Shown here piece after piece: positions 1-9,459 of a DNA stretch of 64,000 bases (position 1 is the first letter of the stretch; the number at the start of each line of letters is the position of its first letter). The translations under genes were made by a program, and so were the position numbers. The stretch covers positions 62,001-126,000 of the forward strand of contig CAVQOH010000003.1 in NCBI GenBank assembly GCA_963714405.1. Reading direction: 5' to 3'. This DNA comes from JAZGGS01 sp963714405 (lineage in GTDB: Bacteria; Bacteroidota; Ignavibacteria; Ignavibacteriales; Ignavibacteriaceae). Under the pieces are notes generated by a model. The model saw only the letters and a program-made list of their open reading frames with translations. It was not told the origin of the DNA and did no database searches.

Positions 1-1400
1 GGTAAATACCTGTCTTTGGTAATTTTATTTAACGCAATAACATATTTACCCCACGGTTTTTTACTATCACCACCGGGAATGTTTAGATGACCAATCGAAT
101 AGTAGGTTGGAATACGATCAACAACCTGCCATGTTCCAATTTCCCATTTAACAATTTCCGAAGATATGAATGCGGAGGTATATGCAAATCCTTTTCCATC
201 AAATTCAGTGTGTAGTGGACCCAATCCGCAGTTTTCAACTTCTCCTGCCATTACAGATTCATATTTTAAAACAGGAATGCCATCAACTTCAGAATCAAAT
301 TCTTCATTTTCAATCGCTTTAATCATCTTGCTGAATGAATGTACAGGAATAACCGTTGCCAACTTTCCTCCTCCAACAATGTACTCACCACTTGGGTCTA
401 CATCTACTCCATGAGGAGATTTTGGGGTTGGCAGATAGTATATCAATCCCGGGCATTCACTAGGAATAAGTACTTTTACTTCATCTCTTTTTTCTGAAAA
501 TGCAGTGTGTTTTTTCTCATCGGAATAATTTCTGAAGTGAGTTCCTGACATAGTTTTGAAATTTCCTTGTGCAAGGTATTCTTCAGCTTTTTTCCAATTA
601 ATTGCTGCAATAAAATCCTTATCGTTTTGTGATGCGTTTACTTCCAGGAGAGTGTTTGCCTGTTCAGTATTGTAACATGTAAAGAAAGCCCATCCGTGCG
701 AAGGACCTTTGCCTGCATGAGCAAGATCATAATTAAATCCGGGTACAAGAATCTGGAATTCAATATTCAATGCACCGTCATCAGCTACTTTAATAAATGT
801 TATTGTACCATCAAAGTTTTCTTTGTAAGAATTTATGGGTACATCTTTATTTGGCATTGGAATACTGAACCTTGTTGAAGCAACAACGTACTCAGTATTT
901 TCTGTTACAAAAGGTGATCCATGATTTCCACCCGAATTTGGAATTTCAATGATTTCCGCAGTTTTAAAAGTGGATAAGTCTATCCTTGCAACTCGTGGCG
1001 TATTGTTAGCATTAATAAATAACCATTTTCCATCTGGTACACCATCTGTTTGAGATAATTCAGGATGATGGGAATCATCCCATGGAACAAAACCGTAAGA
1101 AGTCATAAGCATTGGTTTTGATTCTTCAGAGTAACCATAAGCTTTTTCAGGATCCTGTGAAAAAACTGGTATCTCTCTAAATAGTCTTCCTGAAGGTAAA
1201 CCATAAACACCCACCTGTCCGCTAAATCCTCCTGAAGTAAACAAATAGAATTCATCATAACTTCCGGGTGGAACATAAGTTCGTGCAGCTTCATCGCCTG
1301 CAACAACATCCTTAGATTCCTGGCAGCCATAATGCAGTAAAACTAAAACTGCTAAGGAAAACAGAACAATAATGGATGCTTTTAAATATTTCCGGTTCAT
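1..1400 (-). CDS. nosZ: Nitrous oxide reductase, Sec-type (clade II), C-terminus beyond window
   Basis: Reduces N2O to N2 in the periplasm. The reading frame is open from ATG at 1400 to the window edge, so the C-terminal CuA cupredoxin domain lies outside. The visible part is the beta-propeller. Candidate CuZ histidines sit in DDSHHPE (residues 111-112), GGNHGSP (160), HAGKGPSHG (228 or 235), SPHGVDVDP, GLGPLHT and YSIGHL, which matches the family pattern of seven ligands. The N-terminus is a plain hydrophobic Sec signal with no twin arginine and ends near a cysteine (LLHYGC), so it may be lipid-anchored. An AAGGAG ribosome site precedes the ATG. A cytochrome c gene lies 15 bp upstream. Identity is firm; lipidation is a guess. 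Confidence 0.93.
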   Translation of the reverse strand, partial: MNRKYLKASIIVLFSLAVLVLLHYGCQESKDVVAGDEAARTYVPPGSYDEFYLFTSGGFSGQVGVYGLPSGRLFREIPVFSQDPEKAYGYSEESKPMLMTSYGFVPWDDSHHPELSQTDGVPDGKWLFINANNTPRVARIDLSTFKTAEIIEIPNSGGNHGSPFVTENTEYVVASTRFSIPMPNKDVPINSYKENFDGTITFIKVADDGALNIEFQILVPGFNYDLAHAGKGPSHGWAFFTCYNTEQANTLLEVNASQNDKDFIAAINWKKAEEYLAQGNFKTMSGTHFRNYSDEKKHTAFSEKRDEVKVLIPSECPGLIYYLPTPKSPHGVDVDPSGEYIVGGGKLATVIPVHSFSKMIKAIENEEFDSEVDGIPVLKYESVMAGEVENCGLGPLHTEFDGKGFAYTSAFISSEIVKWEIGTWQVVDRIPTYYSIGHLNIPGGDSKKPWGKYVIALNKITKDRYL

Positions 1401-1415
1401 CTCTCGCTCCTTAGT

Positions 1416-1912
1416 TTATTTTTGTTGATTATGTTTTAACTCTTCATCTAAAACTCTAAAGTATTCAAGTATAGCTAGTGCATCTTTCATTTTAACATTT
1501 TGGAATGTCATTACGGTCATATATTCAGCTAGTAACTTTTTGGCTCGTGGATGTTTTTTTATCATTTCATCCGGATTGAGGGTCATGTTAAGTAAGTATT
1601 CAGGGGTTACTCTTTGTAATACATCTCTTTGTGCAGGTCCGGTATATCTTTCATCTAATTTATGGCAGGTACCACACTTTGTATCAAATATCTCTTTACC
1701 AACTACTGCAATGTTCCTTATTAATTGGACCAAGATTTAATTTTTTCTTTACTGGTCCTATCCCATTTTCCAACTCCCAGTCAGAAAGACCTGATTCATT
1801 TTTATTTTCTGGTACATTTTCATTATCAGTTTTATTGGAATCACCTCCACAAGCGACAAACAATAACAGTAAGAAAAATTGAAGCGCCTATAAATAAACA
1901 ATTTTCAAACAT
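1416..1912 (-). CDS. Cytochrome c lipoprotein of the nos cluster (two frameshifts)
   Basis: Small monohaem cytochrome c, probably the electron donor to NosZ. The intact 3' part has CGTCH (haem c, CxxCH) followed by KLDERYTGP and a C-terminal methionine segment (MTFQNV) that could give the axial Met. The 5' part reads as a lipoprotein signal (lipobox FVAC) and an acidic Asn/Glu-rich linker, but in other frames. Removing one base near 1712 joins the linker to IAVVGKEIFD. Removing another in the T-run near 1877-1885 joins the signal that begins at ATG 1912. Both look like sequencing insertions. It lies 15 bp before nosZ and is probably cotranscribed with it. The exact start is uncertain. Confidence 0.8.
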
Positions 1913-2124
1913 TTATCTTTTTTTTGTTGAACATAAAGTTTCCTCATTGATTTAGGTTTACTAAAATTTTTAGATTGTAATTTTGTAATAATTTATAATC
2001 GGATAATATAGTCTGATTAAAGATAGCGACTGAGTAAACAAGAGTCAATAGTTGCACAAAATAAATTATTTAATAAGTGGAAATTCTTGATGTGGACAAT
2101 TATTCTTTTACTTCAGAGGAATCT

Positions 2125-3093
2125 TCATTTTTCTTGTTCTTTGAGCCTTAAACTAATTCTTTCATCAAATAATTTACCTATTTCTGCACCGATAATAAAT
2201 ACTGCGGAAGTGTAATAAATCCAGAATGCTACAACTACACCCAATGCATAAGCACCGTAAATTCTGCTGAAAGTTTTAAAAGTAGACAGATAGATTCCAA
2301 AAAGCACTTTAGCTGTAACCCATAAAATAGCGAGCCCACATTGCACCAATTAATACTGATCGTTTTCTGATTTTTATAATTGGCATAAATTTATACAATG
2401 CAGAGAAAATTAAATACATTATAAAAAGAGAGATGAGTGTAGATAAAAACTTTTGAAAAATTGGTTTGTTGAAGTATTGTAGATATGGTGTTGTTTGTGC
2501 AAGTGTGCTAAAAAAATCAAGCATGGGCAGCAACATTATTGAAACTAAAAATAGAAGTACGACAATCAATATCACTAAAAAATCTCTAAGCTTGCCCAGG
2601 AAAGATATTTATATCTAAATCTGTACCAAAAACTTTATTTAAGCACCGTACGCAGGCTACTGGCAAAACTGCTCGCTGCAAAAAACAATCCTATAATTCC
2701 AATATATCCGGCAATGTTTCTGTACTCAATTACTTCATGAACGCGTGCAAAAATAATTTCTTTAACAAATTCTGCATACCTTTCATAAGGAATGACTGTT
2801 TGAATAAGTGTGACAATTTGTACTTCCATTTCCGCAGAATCAAGAAATTTACCTAGAATCCAGAAGATGATTAAAGTGAGAGGAATGATACAAACGAATA
2901 GTGAAAATGCTAATCCACCGGAAAGTAAAAAAATATGATGACGATCAAGTCTATCATATAAACCAATAAAGTAGTGTTTGAAAAAATCCTTAAACTTGTG
3001 CCAGGAAGGAGTTAGGTGAAGTAAGAATCGTAGTTTTCTGAAAGTCTCGTAAATACGTGATAATTTTATTCTATTTAATATTTTACTTTTCAC
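2125..3093 (-). CDS. YihY/BrkB-family inner membrane protein (frameshifted)
   Basis: Multi-pass membrane protein of the YihY (formerly RNase BN/BrkB) family; the molecular function of the family is not settled. The N-terminal piece carries the typical amphipathic start and SGGLAFSLFVCIIPL. Later pieces carry further membrane helices and YGAYALGVVVAFWIYYTSA, typical of the C-terminal half. Three breaks, near 2637, 2607 and 2340, are each repaired by removing one base. A fourth extra A near 2124 may hide the true end: without it the protein continues about ten residues to a TAA at 2100-2102. The start overlaps the purL stop by 11 bp, so translational coupling is likely. Confidence 0.8.
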
Positions 3094-5313
3094 TTCTCAT
3101 TAAATTAGGAATAATATTGTAATATAAATCAGAAATTCTAGTTAAATCAACATTTATTTCATCATTTATTATTAAAGAAGGACTTCCTGTTTTGCCAATA
3201 AGATAAAATTTCTGTTCACAACCATTTAAAATTGATTCAAAGGAATCTTTATTTTTTGATGAAACTGAAACAATAACTCTTGATTGGCTTTCAGAAAACA
3301 AAGAATAATCCAACCGGGTTTTTACAGGAATTTTAACTTCAGCTCCAATCATTTTTTCTTCATTTATAATACAGCATTCAGCTAGTGCGCAAGCAATGCC
3401 CACCTTCAGAAATATCGTGTGCAGAATTGATAAGATTATTCTTTATTAGTTTTAATAGTGTTTCCTGCAATTCTTTTTCAGTTGGCAGATTAAGCTGTGG
3501 AGGGTTACCTGCAACTTTTTTATGAACAACTTTTAAATATTCACTTCCACCAAGTTCTTCTTTATCTTCACCTAAAATATAAATTAAATCACCTTCATCT
3601 TTAAAATACGAAGTTGTTATATGATTAAGATCTTCAACCAAACCAACCATTCCTATTGTTGGAGTCGGATAAACTGCAGTATCGGGTGATTCGTTATAAA
3701 AGCTTACGTTACCTCCGGTAACAGGAGTATCAAAAAATCTGCAAGCTTCGCCCATTCCTTCAATCGCTTTTGCAAATTGCCAGTAAACTTCCGGTTTATA
3801 AGGATTACCAAAGTTTAAACAATTAGTTATAGCTAAAGGTACTGCTCCTGAGCAAACAATGTTTCTTGCGGCTTCCGCTACAGCAATTTTTGCACCTTCT
3901 TTTGGATTTAGATAATACATAACGCGCATTACAATCTGTTTTCATTGCAAGTGCTTTGCTAGTATCTTTAATGTAAATTACTGCAGCATCGCAACCGGGT
4001 CCTACAATCGTATTTGTTCTTACCATTGAATCATATTGCTCATATACCCATTTTTTTGAAGCAATGTTTGGAGAAGAAAACACTTTTAGAAATGTTTCCT
4101 GAATGTTTTTGGGTTTTGGTAAAGATGAAAAATCAAATAGTCTTTTCTCATTCAAATACGATGGTTCTTTTTGTTCTCTTATGTAAACAGGTGCTCCTCC
4201 TCCAAGAACTAAATCAAAGGGAGGTAAGCTTGATTTTTTCTCTCCTTTATATTCTACCTCCAGAGTCTCCTCTTTTGTAACTACCCCAATTATTTCGCAG
4301 TGAAGATCCCATTTTTCAAAAACTTCTCTAACTTTTTCTTCGTAACCTTTTTTAACAACACAAAGCATTCTTTCCTGGCTTTCGGAAAGCATAATTTCAT
4401 AAGCGCTCATTTCATCTTCGCGCAAAGGAACTTTATCAAGATTTATTTTCATTCCTGATTTTCCTTTTTCACTCATCTCACTGCTTGAACAGGTTATTCC
4501 GGCAGCACCCATATCCTGTATGCCAATTATATAACCCTTTTTAATAATTTCAAGAGATGCTTCCAAAAGCAGTTTTTCTGTAAAAGGATCTCCAACCTGA
4601 ACGGATGGACGTTTTGCTTCAGATTTTTCAGAAAGTTCTTCGGAAGCAAAAGTTGCACCATGAATTCCATCTCTTCCTGTAGAAGATCCAACAATCATAA
4701 CTGGATTTCCTTCACCTATTGCAATTGCGGAAGCGTACTGGTTTTTTTTAACAATACCAACTGCCATTGCATTAACTAATGGATTTCCTTTATAAGAATC
4801 ATCAAAATAAACTTCGCCTGCAACTGTGGGAACACCAAAGCTATTTCCGTAATCACCAATTCCTTTTACCACTCCTGCAAATAAGTAGCGTGTTCTAGCA
4901 TCATCTAAATTTCCAAATCGAAGAGAGTTAAGAGAAGCAATAGGGCGTGCACCCATTGTAAATATATCTCGCATTATTCCGCCTACACCTGTTGCAGCAC
5001 CTTGATAAGGTTCTACAGCAGATGGATGATTATGGCTTTCAATTTTAAACGCAACTGCTAAACCATCACCGATATCAACCAAGCCTGCGTTTTCTTCACC
5101 AGCTCCAACAAGCAATCTCCCACCTTCGCGTGGCAGAGTTTTGAGCTGTGCAATAGAGTTTTTATAACTGCAATGTTCACTCCACATTACGCTGAAAATT
5201 CCAAGTTCAGTGTAAGATGGAGTTCTACCTAAAATTTTAAGAATTTTGCCATATTCTTCCTCGTTTAAACCGTGTTCAATGGCGAGTTCTAAAGTTACTT
5301 CTGGTTCTTTCAT
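3083..5313 (-). CDS. purL: Phosphoribosylformylglycinamidine synthase subunit PurL (two frameshifts)
   Basis: ATP-dependent FGAM synthase of purine biosynthesis, small-PurL type (about 740 residues), which needs PurQ and PurS partners not seen here. Diagnostic pieces are WSEHCSYK (residues 44-51), ESHNHPSAV (92-100), the Gly-rich GAATGVGGIMRD, and QDMGAAGITCSSSEM. Two breaks split it. Near 3923 one extra T separates CNARYV from YLNPKEGAK. Near 3405 one extra base separates SAHDISEGG from IACALAECC. Removing one base at each gives a full-length family member, so I treat this as one functional gene with sequence errors. The start is ATG 5313; the 3' end overlaps the next gene. Confidence 0.93.
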
Positions 5314-5399
5314 TAAATGATGAATTTAGTTTAAGCGTAAATTTTTAGGTAGGAAATATAATAAAAATATTCACCTACCTTTATTGGAGGAAGTTCAAT

Positions 5400-6092
5400 T
5401 TATTTTAAATTTAGAAATTCATCCCAAATTTTATACAATTGGTAGGTTGCGTAAATATCATGGGAACAGTAAACAGCAATGTCTTTAATTCTTCCTGTTT
5501 CGTAGAGATTTTTTATTTTCATGCCGGAAATTTCTTTTGTTTTAGGTGATGTAATTCCGAATGCGTTACAGTAAAAATCTAAATTAAATTTTCTTGTTAA
5601 TCCGTAAAAAGTAAACTGTTCTAAAAGATCAATATGCGAATTAATATCGTATCTTTTTTTAATCAAATTTCTTGCAGGTTTAATTTTTAACATTGCGGAG
5701 CGTAACATTAAGAAAGGAACGTCAAAATTTCTTCCGTTAAATGTTACAACCTGGTCTGTTACTTCAATTATTTTCCAGAATGATTTTAATATTTCAACTT
5801 CGCTTAAACTTTTGTAGTGGACCTGCTCATCTTCCGAAAACCATTCTTCTACTTTTTTGCTTTCATAGTAAACAAATGACTTCTTTTTATCTATATCATA
5901 AATGCCAATCGCCACACACTTTGCGGTTAACGGATATAGACTTGTATACCGAACTGCTTCATCAATTTGATTTTGTTTTTTATCTATATCGGTTTCTTTT
6001 TCAGCGTAGCGCAGGAGGTATTCCTGCTGACTTTCGGAGAGTGATTCAAATGGGTATGCACAAGTTTCAATATCAAAAACAATTTTTCTCAT
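5400..6092 (-). CDS. Predicted 3'-5' exonuclease (RNase H-like, PolB-exonuclease family)
   Basis: About 230 residues with the DEDD exonuclease layout: FDIET (D7, E9) near the N-terminus, FNGRNFDVPFL in the middle, and YCSHDIYATYQLY near the end supplying the last acid. This matches the stand-alone exonuclease domains related to DNA polymerase B. Such proteins are predicted to trim DNA or RNA 3' ends; the substrate is unknown. I prefer ATG 6092, preceded by GGGAGAA, over a TTG five codons upstream. It lies 25 bp after the thioesterase gene and 86 bp before purL, in the same direction, and may belong to the long fad-purL transcript. Confidence 0.8.
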   Translation of the reverse strand: MRKIVFDIETCAYPFESLSESQQEYLLRYAEKETDIDKKQNQIDEAVRYTSLYPLTAKCVAIGIYDIDKKKSFVYYESKKVEEWFSEDEQVHYKSLSEVEILKSFWKIIEVTDQVVTFNGRNFDVPFLMLRSAMLKIKPARNLIKKRYDINSHIDLLEQFTFYGLTRKFNLDFYCNAFGITSPKTKEISGMKIKNLYETGRIKDIAVYCSHDIYATYQLYKIWDEFLNLK

Positions 6093-6116
6093 ATTGATTT
6101 CTCCCAAGTTCTATTA

Positions 6117-6572
6117 TCATCTCAATATTTTAACAGAAGGTTCAATCCTTTTTACTTTTTGTATAAAATCATCAGTTAGCGGAGTAGATTTTCTTGTAAA
6201 AGGATCTACATGAACTGATACACCGCTACCCTCAGCAATAATTTTCTTTGTTTTAGAATTTTCCACAAGGTGTTCAAATCCAAAACTTGAGTTTTTAATA
6301 TACGATATTCTTGTATAAATGTTAAGTTCATCATCAAATCGTGCAACTTTTAAATAGTCAATTTGATTATGAACCATATAGTAAACGTTATTTGGGGAAA
6401 AAATATTTTCTAGTGGAATAAATCCTGAATCAATTGCATATTGAATTTTTGCCTGCTCGAAATAATTAAGATATACTGCATTATTAACAATCTGCAGCAT
6501 ATCAACTTCATTAAACTTAACTTTTAATTTGTAAATGTGATGAAAATCTGAAATATTTTTTGTGGGTTCCAT
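6117..6572 (-). CDS. Acyl-CoA thioesterase, hotdog (4HBT/YbgC-FadM type)
   Basis: A 151-residue single hotdog domain. The signature FNEVDMLQIVNNAVYLNYFE (from residue 20) carries the expected catalytic Asp at position 24 and the helix of YbgC-like thioesterases. The GxSVHVDP-like strand near residues 115-123 is also typical. It probably hydrolyses acyl-CoA and recycles CoA. Its position directly after the dienoyl-CoA reductase gene supports a role on fatty acyl-CoA. The acyl chain preference cannot be read from the sequence. Confidence 0.85.
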   Translation of the reverse strand: MEPTKNISDFHHIYKLKVKFNEVDMLQIVNNAVYLNYFEQAKIQYAIDSGFIPLENIFSPNNVYYMVHNQIDYLKVARFDDELNIYTRISYIKNSSFGFEHLVENSKTKKIIAEGSGVSVHVDPFTRKSTPLTDDFIQKVKRIEPSVKILR

Positions 6573-6646
6573 TTATATTATCTTTATTTGATAGTAAGAA
6601 TGCTTCACTTCTTTGTTCCCAGCAAAGACTGAAGAAGTAAATTTGA

Positions 6647-7534
6647 TCAGCTTCCTTTCGATTTCCGTACCATCTGTTCAATCATATCCCACATTTCATA
6701 AGGTAGTTCTTCTAATATGTTGAACTGACCTGCACCCTTTAACCATTCACCTCCATCAATTGTAATTACTTCGCCGTTAATGTACGATGAGAAATCTGAT
6801 ACTAAATAAGCTGCAAGATTAGCCAGTTCCTGGTGCTCTCCTACTCGTTTAAGCGGAACTTTCTTTGCAAGATCAAATTTTTCTTTCATATTTCCTGGAA
6901 GCAATCTATCCCAGGCACCTTTCGTTGGAAAAGGACCGGGTGCAATTGCATTAAGGCGTATTCCATATTTTGCCCATTCAACAGCAAGTGAACGGGTTAA
7001 TGCTAGCACTCCAGCTTTTGCACATGCAGAAGGAACAACAAAAGCAGAACCTGTGAAGGCATAAGTAGTTACAATGTTTAAAACTGTTGCTTTTTGTTCT
7101 TTCTTTATCCATTCTTTGCCGAAAGCAAGTGTGCAGTTGTAAGATCCTTTTAAAACTATATCAATAATTTTATCAAAAGCATTACTTGAAAGCCGTTCCG
7201 TAGGACTGATAAAATTTCCAGCAGCGTTGTTTAAAAGCACATCAACTTTGCCAAAATTATCTGAAGAAACCTTTAATAGATTTTCTACAGATGAAAAATC
7301 AGAAACATCGCATTGAACGGGTAAAACTTTTTTATCCTTTCCTTCCGATAATTCTTTTGCTGTTTCTTTAAGCACCTCAATTTTTCTGCTTGTGATAATT
7401 AATTTTGCTCCAAGTTCAACAAAATATTTTCCCATTGCTTTACCAAGCCCTGTTCCACCTCCGGTAATAACAATTACTTTATCTCTTAGTGAATCTTCTT
7501 TTAGCATGGATGTTTTGTATTGTTGGTCTGGCAT
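6647..7534 (-). CDS. 2,4-dienoyl-CoA reductase (SDR family)
   Basis: A 295-residue short-chain dehydrogenase/reductase. ITGGGTGLG (from residue 23) is the NADPH-binding turn and NNAAGNF the structural motif. VVPSACAKAGV replaces the usual YxxxK: the catalytic Tyr is absent, but the Lys is kept, as in mammalian-type dienoyl-CoA reductases. The GPFPTKGAWDRL segment is also characteristic of that subgroup. It removes double bonds at even positions so that unsaturated fatty acids can enter beta-oxidation. This fits its place after fadE (94 bp gap) in the fad cluster. The start ATG at 7534 gives a short N-terminal tail before the fold. Confidence 0.88.
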   Translation of the reverse strand: MPDQQYKTSMLKEDSLRDKVIVITGGGTGLGKAMGKYFVELGAKLIITSRKIEVLKETAKELSEGKDKKVLPVQCDVSDFSSVENLLKVSSDNFGKVDVLLNNAAGNFISPTERLSSNAFDKIIDIVLKGSYNCTLAFGKEWIKKEQKATVLNIVTTYAFTGSAFVVPSACAKAGVLALTRSLAVEWAKYGIRLNAIAPGPFPTKGAWDRLLPGNMKEKFDLAKKVPLKRVGEHQELANLAAYLVSDFSSYINGEVITIDGGEWLKGAGQFNILEELPYEMWDMIEQMVRKSKGS

Positions 7535-7628
7535 ATTTTAAATTTAAATAATGAATAAAAAACGGTACGTACATTAATCTTAATGATCAGAGTACAATTA
7601 ATATTACTTTAAGGGTTCTTATTCCAAA

Positions 7629-9434
7629 TTAAAAACAATAACTGTTTTCTTCAATCATCTTATCTGCAATCTCCCTGCGTAACTTTGTTGTATTAACCGA
7701 ATCAAACTTTGTAAATCGTTTCATTCCAAGCATTAACATTCTTAATTCATCACCTTCAGCAAACGCCTCTATTGCATGCTTACCATATATGTTTATTCTT
7801 TCCAAGGCATTACTTACATAGACCCGGGTAATGGACAATGGAAGTTTTACTGCATCATCACCTTTTTTACCAGCAAGTTTAAGTGTACGTAATATAGATG
7901 ATTCAGCAGTATAAATTTCAATAAGCATATCGGTTACATTCATAATTATTTCCTGCTCATCAGCTAGTTTCTGCATAAATTTTTGTACTGCTGAACCTGC
8001 AATCATCAATGCTGCTTTTTTAGCATTTTGAATTGCCTTTAACTCTTTAACTAAAATGCCTTCAGGTTCATCGCTAAATTCAGGGATTGACATAAGCTCT
8101 TTCTGAATTGCCATTGCGGGACCCATTAAATCAATTCTTCCTTTCATCGATCTCTTAATAAGCATATCAATTACCAGCAGACGATTGATTTCATTTGTTC
8201 CTTCAAATATTCTGTTGATGCGTGAATCGCGGTAAGCTCTTGCTGCAGGATACTCTTCAGAATAACCATAACCGCCATGAATCTGCACGACTTCATCTAC
8301 TACATAATCGAGCATTTCAGAACCAAATACTTTCATCATCGAGGATTCGATTGCGTATTCTTCTGCGGCATTAATCAATGCATCACTGTAGCTTTTACCT
8401 TCTTCCATCAACTCACTTACTTTGTCATTGATTAAACCACTCGTTCTTAACATTGCGGCTTCTGAAACAAAAGTACGAATAGCCATTTCAGCAAGTTTAT
8501 ATTTTATTGCACCAAAACTGGAAATCGGTTTACCAAATTGCTGCCTTTCATTAGAGTATTGAACTGCGATTGATAAAAATCTTTTTGCGCCACCGGTTAC
8601 CATTGCACCTAATTTAAATCTACCGATATTTAAAACGTTAAATGCTATGTAATGTCCTTTTCCAATTTCACCTAAAACATTTTCTGCGGGTACCTTAACA
8701 TTATCTAAAAACAATGCACGGGTTGATGAACCTTTAATTCCCAATTTATTTTCTTCTTCGCCACTTGTGAACCCCTCCAAATCTGTAGGAATTATAAAGC
8801 AAGTAAATTTATCTCCTTCAACTTGAGCGAATGTAATAAGTATATCAGCAAATCCGCCGTTGGTAATCCACATCTTCTGCCCATTTAGTACATAATACTT
8901 TCCATCGTCTGAAAGTACAGCTGTAGCTTTTGCAGAAAGTGCATCAGATCCGGAGGTAGGTTCAGTTAGGCAATATGCTGATTTTAATTCTCCTGAAGCT
9001 AATTTTGGAAGAAATTTTTTCTTCTGTTCTTCAGTTCCATAGTACAGTATTGGTAATGTGCCAATCCCTGTATGTGCAGCATACGAAACTCCAAATGAAT
9101 ATGCAGAACCCATTTCCATTGCCAAAATTGTATTGGTATTAAAATTTTCACCTAAACCTTCATACTCTTCCGGGATGGAAGTTCCAAGTAATCCCAACTC
9201 GCCTGCTTTATCCAGCAAATTAACAGTTAAACCTTCTTCCTGTTTATCAATTGCATCTAACTTTGGATGAATTTCTTTATCAACAAAATCTCTTGCAGTT
9301 TCAGCCATCATTTTTTGATCTTCACTTATATCTTCTGGGATGAAGAGACTCTGTGACTCAGTATCTTTGAATATGAATTCACCGCCTTTTAAGATTTCTG
9401 CAGTTTTTGTTTCTTCAGACATTTTAGTACTCAC
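7629..9434 (-). CDS. fadE: Acyl-CoA dehydrogenase, FadE (Bacillus YusJ-like)
   Basis: FAD flavoprotein for the first step of beta-oxidation. At 601 residues it is longer than the common 380-residue class, with an extra C-terminal helical domain as in Bacillus FadE and mammalian VLCAD. YCLTEPTSGSDA and MWITNGGFAD are flavin/substrate-loop signatures. IHGGYGYSEEYP and RIFEGTNEINR follow, the Glu of FEGT being the catalytic base position. The predicted start at 9434 is GTG; ATG 9422 four codons on is an equally good choice. It lies 25 bp after fadA and belongs to the fadN-fadA-fadE order known from Bacillus. Confidence 0.93.
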   Translation of the reverse strand: MSTKMSEETKTAEILKGGEFIFKDTESQSLFIPEDISEDQKMMAETARDFVDKEIHPKLDAIDKQEEGLTVNLLDKAGELGLLGTSIPEEYEGLGENFNTNTILAMEMGSAYSFGVSYAAHTGIGTLPILYYGTEEQKKKFLPKLASGELKSAYCLTEPTSGSDALSAKATAVLSDDGKYYVLNGQKMWITNGGFADILITFAQVEGDKFTCFIIPTDLEGFTSGEEENKLGIKGSSTRALFLDNVKVPAENVLGEIGKGHYIAFNVLNIGRFKLGAMVTGGAKRFLSIAVQYSNERQQFGKPISSFGAIKYKLAEMAIRTFVSEAAMLRTSGLINDKVSELMEEGKSYSDALINAAEEYAIESSMMKVFGSEMLDYVVDEVVQIHGGYGYSEEYPAARAYRDSRINRIFEGTNEINRLLVIDMLIKRSMKGRIDLMGPAMAIQKELMSIPEFSDEPEGILVKELKAIQNAKKAALMIAGSAVQKFMQKLADEQEIIMNVTDMLIEIYTAESSILRTLKLAGKKGDDAVKLPLSITRVYVSNALERINIYGKHAIEAFAEGDELRMLMLGMKRFTKFDSVNTTKLRREIADKMIEENSYCF

Positions 9435-9459
9435 TTTTATTTCTATAAATTTTTTATTT

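Noticed and set aside
1103..1330. 75-residue ORF on the minus strand
   Set aside because: It is a shadow of nosZ in another frame; the true frame gives continuous NosZ sequence through here.
1913..2099. FNR/CRP-type site upstream of the nos genes
   Set aside because: I looked for TTGA-N6-TCAA-like palindromes and found none convincing.
3400..3930. Programmed frameshifting in purL
   Set aside because: No slippery heptamer with stimulator was seen, and breaks in many unrelated genes are all of the single-insertion kind, so sequence error is simpler.
6601..6646. Hairpin-like CTTTG/CAAAG around the gap after the dienoyl-CoA reductase
   Set aside because: Short A/T-rich stem with no T-run on the relevant strand; not a credible terminator.
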